Assembly (NCBI GenBank): GCA_030267565.1
Contig: BRXU01000007.1
Span: 2,666,001-2,730,000 of the forward strand
DNA: 64,000 bases
Source of the DNA: Pleodorina starrii
Taxonomy: Eukaryota > Chlorophyta > Chlorophyceae > Chlamydomonadales > Volvocaceae
Direction: 5' to 3'
The translations under genes were made by a program, and so were the position numbers. Shown here piece by piece: positions 13,637 through 24,360 of this stretch; within the stretch, counting starts at the first letter, position 1; each line of letters begins with the position of its first letter. The notes below the pieces were generated by a model. That model had not been told where the DNA came from. It made no database searches and saw only the letters and a program-made list of their open reading frames with translations.

Positions 13637-15840
13637 CTAATGGGCCTAGCCTCGATCCATGGGCCCAGCCTCGACCCATGGGCCCAGCCACGACCCATGG
13701 GCCCAGCCTCGGCCCATGGGTCCGGCCTCGACCCATGGGCCCAGAATCGACGCATGGGCCCAGCCTCGACGCATGGGCCCAGCCTCGACCCATGGGCCCA
13801 GCCTCGACCCATGGGCCCAGCCTCGACCCATCGGCCCAGCCTCGACCCATGGGCCCAGCCTCGACCCATGGGCCCAGCCCCGACCCATGGGCCCAGCCTC
13901 GTTCCATGGGCCCAGACTCGACCCATGGGCCCAGCCTCGACCCATGGGCCCAGCCTCGACCCATGGGCCCAGCCTCGACCCATGGGCCCAGCCTCGACCC
14001 ATGGGCCCAGCCTCGACCCATGGGCCCAGCCTCGACCCATGGGCCCAGCCTCGACCCATGGGCCCGGCCTCGACCCATGGGCCCAGCCTCGGCCCATGGG
14101 CCCAGCCCCGACCCATGGGCCCAGCCTCGTTCCATGGGCCCAGCCTCGACCCATGGGCCCAGCCTCGACCCATGGGCACAGCCTCGACCCATGGGCCCAG
14201 CCACGACCCATGGGCCCAGCCTCGGCCCATGGGTCCGGCCTCGACCCATGGGCCCAGCCTCGACCCATGGGCCCAGCCTCGACCCATGGGCCCAGCTTCG
14301 ATCCATGGGCCCAGCCGCGACCCATGGGCCCAGCCTCGACCCATGGGCCCAGCCTCGACCCATGGGCCCAGCCTCGACCCATGGGCCCAGCCACGACCCA
14401 TGGGCCCAGCCCCGACCCATGGGCCCAGCCCCGACCCATGGGCCCAGCCCCGACCCATGGGCCCAGCCTCGACCCATGGGCCCAGCCTCGACCCTTGGGC
14501 CCAGCCTCGGCCCATGGGCCCAGCCTCGACCCATGGGCCCAGCCTCGACCCATGGGCCCAGCCTCGACCCATGGGCCCAGCCTCGACCCATGAGCCCAGC
14601 CTCGGCCCATGGGCCCAGCCTCGGCCCATGGGCCCAGCCTCGGCCCATGGGCCAAGCCCCGGCCCATGGGCCCAGCCCCGACCCATGGGCCCAGCCTCGA
14701 CCCATGGGCCCCGCCTCGACCCATGGGCCCAGCCTCGACTAATGGGCCTAGCCTCGATCCATGGGCCCAGCCTCGACCCATGGGCCCAGCCACGACCCAT
14801 GGGCCCAGCCTCGGCCCATGGGTCCGGCCTCGACCCATGGGCCCAGAATCGACGCATGGGCCCAGCCTCGACGCATGGGCCCAGCCTCGACCCATGGGCC
14901 CAGCCTCGACCCATGGGCCCAGCCTCGACCCATCGGCCCAGCCTCGACCCATGGGCCCAGCCTCGACCCATGGGCCCAGCCCCGACCCATGGGCCTTGCC
15001 TCGTTCCATGGGCCCAGACTCGACCCATGGGCCCAGCCTCGACCCATGGGCCCAGCCTCGACCCATGGGCCCAGCCTCGACCCATGGGCCCAGCCTCGAC
15101 CCATGGGCCCAGCCTCGACCCATGGGCCCAGCCTCGACCCATGGGCCCAGCCTCGACCCATGGGCCCGGCCTCGACCCATGGGCCCAGCCTCGACCCATG
15201 GGCCCAGCCCCGACCCATGGGCCCAGCCTCGTTCCATGGGCCCAGCCTCGACCCATGGGCCCAGCCTCGACCCATGGGCACAGCCTCGACCCATGGGCCC
15301 AGCCACGACCCATGGGCCCAGCCTCGGCCCATGGGTCCGGCCTCGACCCATGGGCCCAGCCTCGACCCATGGGCCCAGCCTCGACCCATGGGCCCAGCTT
15401 CGATCCATGGGCCCAGCCGCGACCCATGGGCCCAGCCTCGACCCATGGGCCCAGCCTCGACCCATGGGCCCAGCCTCGACCCATGGGCCCAGCCACGACC
15501 CATGGGCCCAGCCCCGACCCATGGGCCCAGCCCCGACCCATGGGCCCAGCCCCGACCCATGGGCCCAGCCTCGACCCATGGGCCCAGCCTCGACCCATGG
15601 GCCCAGCCACGACCCATGGGCCCAGCCTCGTTCCATGGGCCCAGACTCGACCCATGGGCCCAGCCTCGATCCATGGGCCCAGCCTCGACCCATGGGCCCA
15701 GCCTCGACCCATGGGCCCAGCCCCGACCCATGGGCCCAGCCCCGACCCATGGGCCCAGCCTCGACCCATGGGCCCAGCCTCGACCCATGGGCCCAGCCTC
15801 GACCCATGGGCCCAGCCTCGGCCCATGGGCCCGGCCTCGA
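13637..15840. repeat. Higher-order repeat, 1,102-bp period (58 monomers)
   Basis: The marker gactaatgggcctagcc occurs at 13637 and 14739, exactly 1,102 bp (58 x 19) apart. It is followed in both copies by the same succession of rare variants, including gggtccgg and gaatcgacgc. The same 1,102-bp step separates the related marker gacgaatgggcctag at 5809 and 6911, while 2826 to 5809 is 2,983 bp (157 x 19). Several block sizes therefore coexist in one array. Confidence 0.8.
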
Positions 15841-16913
15841 CTCATGGGCCCAGCCTCGACCCATGGGCCCAGCCTCGTCCCATGGGCCCAGCCTCGACCC
15901 ATGGGCCCAGCCTCGACCCATGGGCCCAGCCTCGACCCATGGGCGCAGCCTCGACCCATGGGCCCAGCCTCGACCCATGGGCCCAGCCGCGACCCATGGG
16001 CCCAGCCTCGACCCATGGGCCCAGCCTCGACCCATGGGCCCAGCCTCGACCCATGGGCCCAGCCACGACCCATGGGCCCAGCCCCGACCCATGGGCCCAG
16101 CCCCGACCCATGGGCCCAGCCCCGACCCATGGGCCCAGCCTCGACCCATGGGCCCAGCCTCGACCCATGGGCCCAGCCACGACCCATGGGCCCAGCCTCG
16201 TTCCATGGGCCCAGACTCGACCCATGGGCCCAGCCTCGATCCATGGGCCCAGCCTCGACCCATGGGCCCAGCCTCGACCCATGGGCCCAGCCCCGACCCA
16301 TGGGCCCAGCCCCGACCCATGGGCCCAGCCTCGACCCATGGGCCCGGCCCAGCCTCGACCCATGGGCCCAGCCCCGACCCATGGGCCCAGCCCCGACCCA
16401 TGGGCCCAGCCTCGACCCATGGGCCCAGCCTCGACCCATGGGCCCAGCCTCGACCCATGGGCCCAGCCTCGGCCCATGGGCCCGGCCTCGACTCATGGGC
16501 CCAGCCTCGACCCATGGGCCCAGCCTCGTCCCATGGGCCCAGCCTCGACCCATGGGCCCAGCCTCGACCCATGGGCCCAGCCTCGACCCATGGGCGCAGC
16601 CTCGACCCATGGGCCCAGCCTCGACCCATGGGCCCAGCCTCGACCCATGGGCCCAGCCTCGACCCATGGGCCCAGCCTCGACCCATGGGCCCAGCCTCGA
16701 CCCATGGGCCCAGCCCCGACCCACGGGCCCAGCCTCGATCCATGGGCCCAGCCTCGACCCACGGGCCCAGCCTCGACCCACGGGCCCAGCCTCGACCCAC
16801 GGGCCCAGCCTCGACCCATGGGCCCAGCCTCCACCCATGGGCCCAGCCTCGACCCATGGGCCCAGCCTCGACCCACGGGCCCAGCCTCGACCCACGGGCC
16901 CAGCCTCGACCCA

Positions 16914-18522
16914 TGGTGGTTGTTACGGTGGGGGCTCCAGATTCGTGACGAGTAGAGCCAACGGGCCAGCAGCTGGCCCTTGGTGCACTGCACCGAAGAC
17001 GATCCGGGGGGCAGCCTACCAGGCAGTCGCCATTGCGGGGTTGCCAACAACGCGGGTACCGTATGCAGCCGTTGGCGCCCTGCGGCCGCGTCTGGGGAGC
17101 TGTGGGAGCTGTGGGACGAGCTCTTTGCCTCACACAGGGTCCCGTAGCCGCCGTACCGCCGTACGCAGGGCCCCGCGGCGGCGGTGGCGGAGGTTGCGGT
17201 TACAAGCGGGCTCCTTCAGACCCTCGGGAAGGGTAGATTAAGGTAGCCAGCGGGCCACCAGCTTATGGCCGAGAAGCGCACTGCGGCGAAGACGACCCAC
17301 GGTACCTGAGCAGCCCGGGAAGGAGCGCACTCAGACCGGACCAGACCAGACAGCACTACAGCTGTGTTGCAGGGCTACCGGTATGCCGCGCAACCAAACC
17401 GGGCCGGGGCCGTATCTCTCGCAATCTGCGGCCCGAGCCCCGACGACCACTCATGCGGGTGTTGACCTCCCCTGAGAAAAAAAACGTCTGGTGGAAGTCC
17501 GGCCACCCACCCGGGGAGGGTTGCGCGCTCTGGTGATGTAAGTTCACCGTTTGTTGGTTGGTTTCATTTGTTGGTTCGTTGACGGTTGGCAGGTGTTCCA
17601 ACCTGCAGGGGGCCCATTCACTCGCCCGGGGGCCATTCCAGCCAGCCAGATCCCGAGGGAAGCGCCCCTCGAATAATGGCCGTGCATGGCAGGGATAACA
17701 TACCGAGGAACACACACAGGCAGACAGACAGACTGGCAGACAGGCAGACTGGCAGACTGGCAGACATTGACATGATATGACAGATTGACAGACATCGACG
17801 TGATATAACAGTTAGACAAGACAGAGTCGAGACCCACAAAAGGCAATACTGCTGCGCAGAGGCGCTCATCTGAAGGAAACACCACCCTCTAGAAAACAAC
17901 CTCTTGTAAAATGAAAGCCCAGCCACGGGTCAGGTCAAGGACGGAAGGGCTGTAGCCCCTAGACGCCCTCAACACGCCCGGACGCCCGCACATCACGTCA
18001 ACTCACGTCACGTCAACACACGTCACGCACGCACGCATGAGCGGGTGGTGCTGAGCACCACAACCTCCACCACCACCACCACCTCCACCTCCACCACCCC
18101 TTTCACCCCAACCCAGGATGCCGAACGCCCCCACCCCTCGCCCCCACCCCTCGCCCCCGCCCACCCACCCACTCACTCACTCGGTCGCACTGCCGAGCGA
18201 TCCATCCATCCATCCATACACCCATCCATACACCCATTCCACCCATCTCGACACGCCTCCCCTTTCTCCGAAGTCACGGTTGCTGGCTGCTAGTCGCTAT
18301 CGTCAACTGTACTGTATTGGACTGTACTGCCAGTGCTGAGTTATTTCCACCGAGTCAAGAGCAGCGCAGCGCGGTGCAGTATTGCGCAGCGCCCTCTGTG
18401 CGACGATGTCGCGAAGTGCGAAATGTCAGTACACCCTGTGTACGACGTCCCCGCCGCGCCGTACACCTTGTCATTATCCCCTGCGTACGACGCCGCCGCC
18501 GCCGCGCCGTGGCTCTCGTCAG
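16914..18522. other. Non-coding flank with microsatellites
   Basis: No convincing gene is present. A pair of diverged, roughly 60-bp related segments lies at about 16960-17020 and 17247-17310; they share cgggcca-cagct, gcactgc and cgaagacga blocks. A CAGA/CTGGCAGA microsatellite occupies about 17716-17770. (CCA)n/(CCT)n tracts lie at 18058-18105, and ccatccat/cacccatc repeats at 18200-18245. The 3' flank of the minus-strand gene that ends at 18523 should fall here, but no clear polyadenylation motif was found. Confidence 0.6.
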
Positions 18523-21500
18523 TCAGTACGCCCGAAACGACGCGGCCCCGCCGTACGAGTTGTCGTACGTGTTCTGCCCCCCCGCTGCCGCCGCCGCGCT
18601 CGTCGTCGTCGTCGTCGTCATGAGGTTCTCGTAATGGCGCTTGGCCCCCTCCGCGACGGTGTCCTGATACTGCAGCCAGCGCTGGTGAGCCTCAGCGGAG
18701 GCCTTTTGGGTGGGGGAGGGAGGGAGGGGGAGGAAAGACGGATACCAGCGGAGCTTTGAGTTGGGTTGGAATTGGATTGGGACTGGGGTTGGGGTTGAGG
18801 AACGGATGGACACGCGGTTGGGTTGTGTGCGGGTTGGGCTGGGTTAGGTTGGGTTGGGCTGGGGTATACCCAACCCAGCCCAACCCAGCCCAACCCAACC
18901 TAGCTCTCTCTCTCGCTCGCTCGCCCCCTCCCTCCCTCCCTTACCTTTGCGTTTCTGGCCGCCCGGACCGACTCCTCCGCCGCCGCCAGCAGCGCCTCGT
19001 GTGTCTGCTGCACCTCACCCGCCCGACTGCGCATCTGCTGCAGGAAGCGCAGGTCGGAGGACAGCTGCGGCAGGCAGGCAGGGCGGGGGGGACGGAGGGA
19101 CCGGGAGGGACCGGAACAGGACAGGGAAGGGGTCAAGGAGGGTTGGCGAAAAATGTCGCAGATTTCTGTTGCACCTTTAACCCCCTTCACCTGCACCTGC
19201 AGCTTTCCTCCTCTACCTCCTCCCCTTCCTCCTCTACCTCCTCTTCCTCCCCTCTACCTCCTCTACCTCCCCTCCCCTGTCCCCTCCCCGTCCCCACCTG
19301 CGCCTCCCGTCTCCGCCGCTCCGCATCCGCTCGCTGCTGCTTGGCCGCCAGCCACTCCTCCGGCGGGGCTTCCCGGTGCCAGGGCCGCCCCCGACTAACC
19401 ACAGAGGCTAAAGTGGAGGGAACAGGCGCCAGCGGACCGCCGCCGCCGCCGCCGCTGGTGGCGGCGCCGCCGCCACTGGGGGTGGCGGCGCCGCCGCCGC
19501 TGGTGGTGGTGGCGGCGTTGGTGGCGGCGGCGCCGTTTAGTGACCCGGAGGTCCTGCGCGTGAGGCTGTTGGAGCGCTGTTGGGAAGAAGTAGAGGGAGG
19601 AGGCGACGGTTGCGATTGCGGTTGCGGTTGTCGGTTGTGGTGGTTGTGGTGCTGATTCTGGGAGGTGGGGCGGGAGGGGTGGTGCTGGCGGCTGCTGGGG
19701 TGTCGGCCTGCGGGGCGGGTCGGGGGGCGGGGAGGGAAGGAGAGGGTCGGGACGGGTCGGGTCGGGTCGGGGCGGGAGGGAGGAGAGGTGAGGCCGCGCG
19801 GCGCGCGGCGGGGGGGGGGGGGACGGGGGAAGGGTTCGGAGCAGGGAGCGCGCGGGTGATTGGTGGTTGGCGGTTGAAAATGCGGATAGCGGCAGCGTGG
19901 TCGTTCCCGTCCTCGTCCGGTCGGCGGTTGCCTGTTTAGGCTTGTGTGCTTCTGCACCCCACCCGCCTGCCCCTCCCCCACCCACCCGCCTCACCGTAGA
20001 GCGGTGCCGTACTTCGGCTGGACGAGCCGCCGCCGCCGCTGATCGGCGGCAGGTGCGACGACGCCGGCGACCCACCGCCTCCGCCGCCGCCTCCGCCGCC
20101 GCCGACACCGACACCAACGCTGCCGCAGCCGGAACCCGTCCCCGTCCCCGTCCCTGTCCGGGATCCGGATCTCGAAAACCGTCCGCCGAAGCTGCCGAAG
20201 CTGCTGCCGCCGCGGAGCGGCCCAAAGTACGAACCACCACCACTACCACCACCACCAGCACCACCACCACCGCGAGACGCGGGCCCTCTGCTCCCGTCTC
20301 GGTCCCGATCTCGATCCCGATCTCGGTCCTGGGTGGCTCCGTGTCGGGCGAGCGCCTCCCGGGCCAGAGAGATAACTCCTAGGGTGTCCTGCAGCGGGCA
20401 GTGCAGCGGCACCGAGGAGGGGCCGGATGGATGGACAGACATACACGCACAGCTTCTTTGCTCGCAGGTGGGTTTCATCGCCGCCGCCGCCGCCGTCGCG
20501 ATCGCGTTTACTTTTGCAGCCGCACATATCATTGTGTGGAGGTGTGGGTGAGCGAGCGCTGCTGTCCGGCCAGAGGGACAGCCAACCACCGCAGCACTCG
20601 CATCAGCCCTCGACTCGACAACAGCGAAGCACACAACTCAAGACGCCAAGAGCCGCAGTTCGCATTCGTCTGTTGCCTGTTGTATACAGGGGTGGGTGGG
20701 TTGCGGGCATCTGCCGCACCGCACCGCACCACACCACACACCACACCACACCACACGCACCCAACACAAACCCCGGGCCTCACCTCCAGAGCCTCCACGA
20801 GTGCCATCGGGATGTCATGTGCCGCTGCGGGGCTGATGGTCTGCAGCGGCGCATCGGGCGGGTGGCCCACCGAGGCGCGGATGTGGCCCTCGATCTCACT
20901 CAACAACGCGATGGACTGCTCCAGAACCTGCAGGCGGGCAGCGGGACGGTTGAACGGAGGAAGGGACCTTAACCCCCTAGTTTTGGGGTTTGTGGGAGTG
21001 GCTTTCATGCCATGTAGTTCGATACATGGTGTGATGTGGACTCTCTGGCTCTTCCCGTGAGCGAGAGCACCATGGGGGGTCGGGTGGACACGTGTTGAGG
21101 TCTGGTAGACGAGCCGGGAGGGAGGCCCCCCTAGGAACCCCAAGCGAACGAGTAACCGCTCCGGAACCGCCCCGAAACCGCTCCGAAACCCACCACCGCG
21201 GGGTCCATCTCCTCAAACAGATCCTCCCGCGTGCCCCGCCGCCCGCTGTCGCCGCCGCCGCCGCCACCTCTCCCGCCTCTCCCGGGCGCCCCGCCCCGCC
21301 CGGCGGCCGCCGTCGCCTCATAAGGCCCGCGTCCCGACCCCGCCGCCGCGGCCGCCGCCGCCATCCTTCCGCCGCTGCTGCCGCCGCCGCCGCCGCTCTG
21401 CGAGCTCCGACCCCTCGCCAGCGCAACAGAGCCGGGCCCCGGACCCGGCCCGGACTCTTGCCGCTGCAGCGGCGACGGCGAGTGTCGTACACCGTTTGGT

Positions 21501-22807
21501 GGCGGCGGCGGCGGCGGCGCGGCCGCGGCGGCGGCTCCGCGGGAGGACTGCGACGGCGATGGCGATGATGATGGAGGTAGGTGTGCAGCGGGGGACGTCA
21601 GAGAGGCGGCTGGCGGGGAGGAGGCTGATCTGGCGGAGGCGGGAGCGCGGGGTGATGTGGCTTGTGGGCTGCCACCGCCGCCGCCGACGACGACGTTGCT
21701 GCGCCACCCCGACGGCGAGCCGGCTGACGCCGCCGACGGCGACGCCGCCGCCGACGGCGACTGCGGCGGCGTGAAGTACGCGCGCAGCCCGTCATTGACA
21801 GGCAGGATGTCGCTCGCGGCGGCAGCGGCGTCGCCGCCGCCGCCGCCGCCGCCGACGGCGACGGACCTGGCTGCTGCACTCAACCGGTCGGCGTTGGCCG
21901 ACGCGACAACGACGCCGGCCCCAGGCGGCGGCGTGGGGCCGTACACGTACTGCAGCGGCGACATGGGTCGATCCGCGCCGCCGACGCCGACGCCGACCGG
22001 CGACGGCGCCGCGGCAAACAGGAGCGCCGCGGCGGCGCTGCCGCGGCCCGGGGAGCCAGCCGGCGTGCGGAAGGCCGCGGCAGACAGGACCCCGTCCGGC
22101 GGCGCTGCCCCGGGGCCAGATTCCGAGGGCGACCTGAATCGGCCGCTGGTGGCGCCGGCGGCGGCGCCTCGGGGGCTGTAGGCAGTCTCCAGCCAGCCCG
22201 GCGGCCGCGGAGAGGTCGCTGCGGGAGACGACGAGGCCCCGACGGCGGCGCCGGCGGCGGCGCGTCGGGCGCTGGGAGTGGCTGATCCCGGTCCGTCCGC
22301 GGCGGCGCCGTCAGCAACGAGGGAGAGGCTAGGCACGGGGCCGGAGCCGAGGCCGGGGCTGGCGGCACGCGGCTCCGCGGCGGCGGCGGCGGGGGCAGCG
22401 GAGGCGGCGCAGCTGTTGGTTTCGGGGGCGAGGCTGGGGTGGGAGCCCGGGCCCGGGCTGGGGCCGGGGCTGGGGAGGGGGCTGGGGCCGGGGCTGGGGC
22501 CGGGCGTGGGGGTTTCGTCCAGGGCCGCTACCAGGGCACGGAGGTCGGCGGCGGTGGCGGTCGGGGGCCCGGGCGAGGAGGCCGCGACGGGTGAGGCGAG
22601 AGTGGCGTTCTCCTGTTGCTGTTGTTGCTGGGAGAGAGGCACAGCGGCTGGGTTCATGTGCGGGTTGGTGCCGGCCGCGGGGCCATGGATCGTGACGCCG
22701 TACTTGCTGGTCCCCACCATGGCGCCGCGCTCCATGAATTCCGTGCTGCTGCGCACGACGTTTACCGGCGGCGGTGGCCGCATAGCGGACCTCGGGCGAC
22801 CCTCCAT
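18523..22807 (-). CDS. Unrecognised protein: Gly/Ala/Pro-rich N-terminus, helical C-terminus
   Basis: Spliced minus-strand model. Exons are 22807-21194, 20927-20784, 20388-19995, an exon ending at 19298 whose 5' edge is unresolved, 19064-18945 and 18702-18523 (TGA). The first ATG gives MEGRPRSAMRPPPP. About 538 residues of Ser/Pro/Ala/Gly low complexity follow, ending near DLFEEMDPA. Later exons are conserved-looking and helical: VLEQSIALLSEIEGHIRAS, DTLGVISLAREALA, EEWLAAKQQRADAERRR, LRFLQQMRSRAGEVQQTHE and AHQRWLQYQDTVAEGAKRH. Junctions 1-2, 2-3, 4-5 and 5-6 keep frame with GT-AG sites. The exon 3 donor (phase 1) does not match the most obvious exon 4 acceptor near 19578, so a small exon may be missing there. 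The helices suggest a scaffold or coiled-coil subunit. I do not recognise the family. Confidence 0.72.
18785..18900. repeat. Intronic inverted repeat of ggttggg/cccaacc motifs
   Basis: Within the last intron of the minus-strand gene, a run of ggttggg/ggctggg units is followed, across the centre ggggtatacccc near 18863, by its complement cccaacccagcccaaccc. The two arms, each about 35 nt, could form a long hairpin in DNA or in the pre-mRNA. The motif resembles a G-rich telomere-like repeat but lacks the TTTTAGGG period. Confidence 0.7.
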
Positions 22808-23627
22808 TATGTTTGTGGTGGAAGTCCTTTCCCCGGGCGTTAATGTGGCGATGGTCGGTACCCACTTCGCCGCCAAAGCCGCCAACGTGGATGTGATTCA
22901 GGCTTATAATAACTCAAAGGTGTAGGTTATTAGGTCGGTTGTGGGTAGGAATGACCGTGTATGGACGGTCACAAGCTTCCGTCTTTCCATCCCCGAAGGG
23001 ACGCCCTAACCTAGAGGGAAGCTAAGAAAACGCCTTTAACCTAAACTCAGGTAAGGCTTTAGCCCGACAAGTCATGTAGTGGAAGAGATATGCTGAAAGT
23101 CGAAACAATTGTAGCATCGAACAAGAAGAGACAGCGACAGGTTACATTGGACCCAGACATACAGGCGAAGAAAGATGCAGAGTATTGCACCACACTTTTC
23201 TAGATGTCGGTCTTGGCATGCGCGCCTGCCCACGGTGCCACCGAGCCAACCGAAGTGTCCGTACACATGACGCATCCGGCCGAGGAGAGCGCTCCCGATA
23301 GTGTTACCGTCTCTTACACGTGTAGGTTGCAGCTTCATTTCTCTTGTTCTGCTGAAGCTTGGCATCCGTCAACCCTTACTCGGCGCTTCCTTCCTTTTCC
23401 AGGCCGTGATTCTTCTCCCGCGCGAAACGACTGCCGACGCACAGCGCCGCAAATCCTGGCACACATAGTTTCCCATATGCTTCTCGGTCGGTGACTGGCG
23501 CGGGGAGCATCGGAATGCCGCTCCTGAGGCGGGCCGACCCGAGGGACGCTGGACGGCGGGGCGGCCGGGGCAGCGGCCCCTGACAACTGGCGCTGAGGAG
23601 AGGGCGGAGACGCCGAGGGCGCGGGCC
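22808..23627. promoter_or_regulatory. Divergent intergenic region with lower GC
   Basis: This stretch lies between the minus-strand gene starting at 22807 and the plus-strand GYF gene. Local AT content rises sharply at about 22890-23200, as expected for 5' non-coding DNA in a GC-rich algal genome. It probably holds the minus-strand gene's 5' UTR and promoter. No specific core promoter element could be assigned. Confidence 0.4.
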
Positions 23628-24360
23628 ATGTTTGGAGGCATGGGAGTGAACGAGGGCGGCAGGACGCAGCACTTCCACAAGGTCTGGACTTTCTACCGAC
23701 CATTGCGCCAGCTGGCTAATAAACACAAGGGCTGTTGCATTTTGGGACATTTCCAGGCGACACTTTCCGTTCGTAGATCGCTTGGCGTAGTTTTAACGTC
23801 CGTCTTCATGAACTTTCTTCCGTCTCCGTGAAGGGATGCCCAAACGAGGAAGCCTAGGATCCAGCCCTGGCGCTTTTATACCGCCCCCTCGCGTCCTGCA
23901 GTCAGTCCGTCATGCAGAGAAGCACGTGCATCGCGGCTTCGGCTTCTTTACCCGAATCATGGACGCGTGATGGGGCTCCTTGACGCACTTCCCTTGCGGG
24001 ACCCTGCAACCACGATCGGTACTAAGCAGCGAAAGGCGCTCCGAACGCGCGCTTCTTGGCGTAGCTTTTGTTTACGGTACTTTCCGGCTTTTGGGTTCTA
24101 TAGCGGCGCAGCGCCAGCAGAGGCGACGCACAATCCAGTCCTGCTTTGCGCGCGCTCTCGATACACGCGCACACACCCACACGGCGGTACACACGGGACA
24201 CGGCGGGACAAACCACCTTCCTCACTTTCCCTCACGCCTCCCTCCCTCTCCTGGTCTCCTCGCTTCCGCTCGTCTCCTCTCCTCTCCTCTCCCCCCGCGC
24301 TCCCAAACACGCACATACACACAAACACGCACATACATACACACAACGAAATACACGCAG

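Larger units (their letters stand above)
1..16913. repeat. 19-bp satellite DNA array
   Basis: The stretch is a head-to-tail array of about 890 copies of a 19-bp monomer, consensus ggcccagcctcgacccatg. Each copy differs by a few substitutions (gacc/ggcc, cctcg/cccg/cacg, atgg/atcg, cgac/cgat). Length is strictly conserved except for one 5-bp register slip near 16340. Nearly every monomer carries two palindromes, CCCATGGG and GGGCCC. Because 19 is 1 mod 3 and the consensus has no stop in any frame, all six frames stay open for hundreds of codons. No promoter, intron or unique coding segment interrupts it. The last 200 bp are enriched in a cccacggg variant, and the array ends at cgacccatgg/tggttgtt. 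The left end lies outside the window. Centromeric, pericentromeric or subtelomeric satellite DNA is the likely class, but the sequence does not show which. Confidence 0.97.

Noticed and set aside
1..16913. CRISPR-like or coding-minisatellite interpretation of the array
   Set aside because: There are no spacers between repeats and the host is clearly a eukaryote.
36..16955. Many ORFs of 200-2,200 codons on both strands coding for 19-residue repeats
   Set aside because: They are by-products of a stop-free 19-bp satellite. All frames are open, the same peptide appears in several frames, and stops depend only on chance monomer variants.
12763..17133. Minus-strand ORF with a unique N-terminal segment before the repeats
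   Set aside because: The unique part is just the non-coding flank read in the same frame; there is no codon bias, domain or splice signal.
23072..23831. Several ORFs of 67-124 codons on both strands
   Set aside because: They overlap one another and show no recognisable motif. One (23628) is retained only as a possible first exon of the GYF gene.
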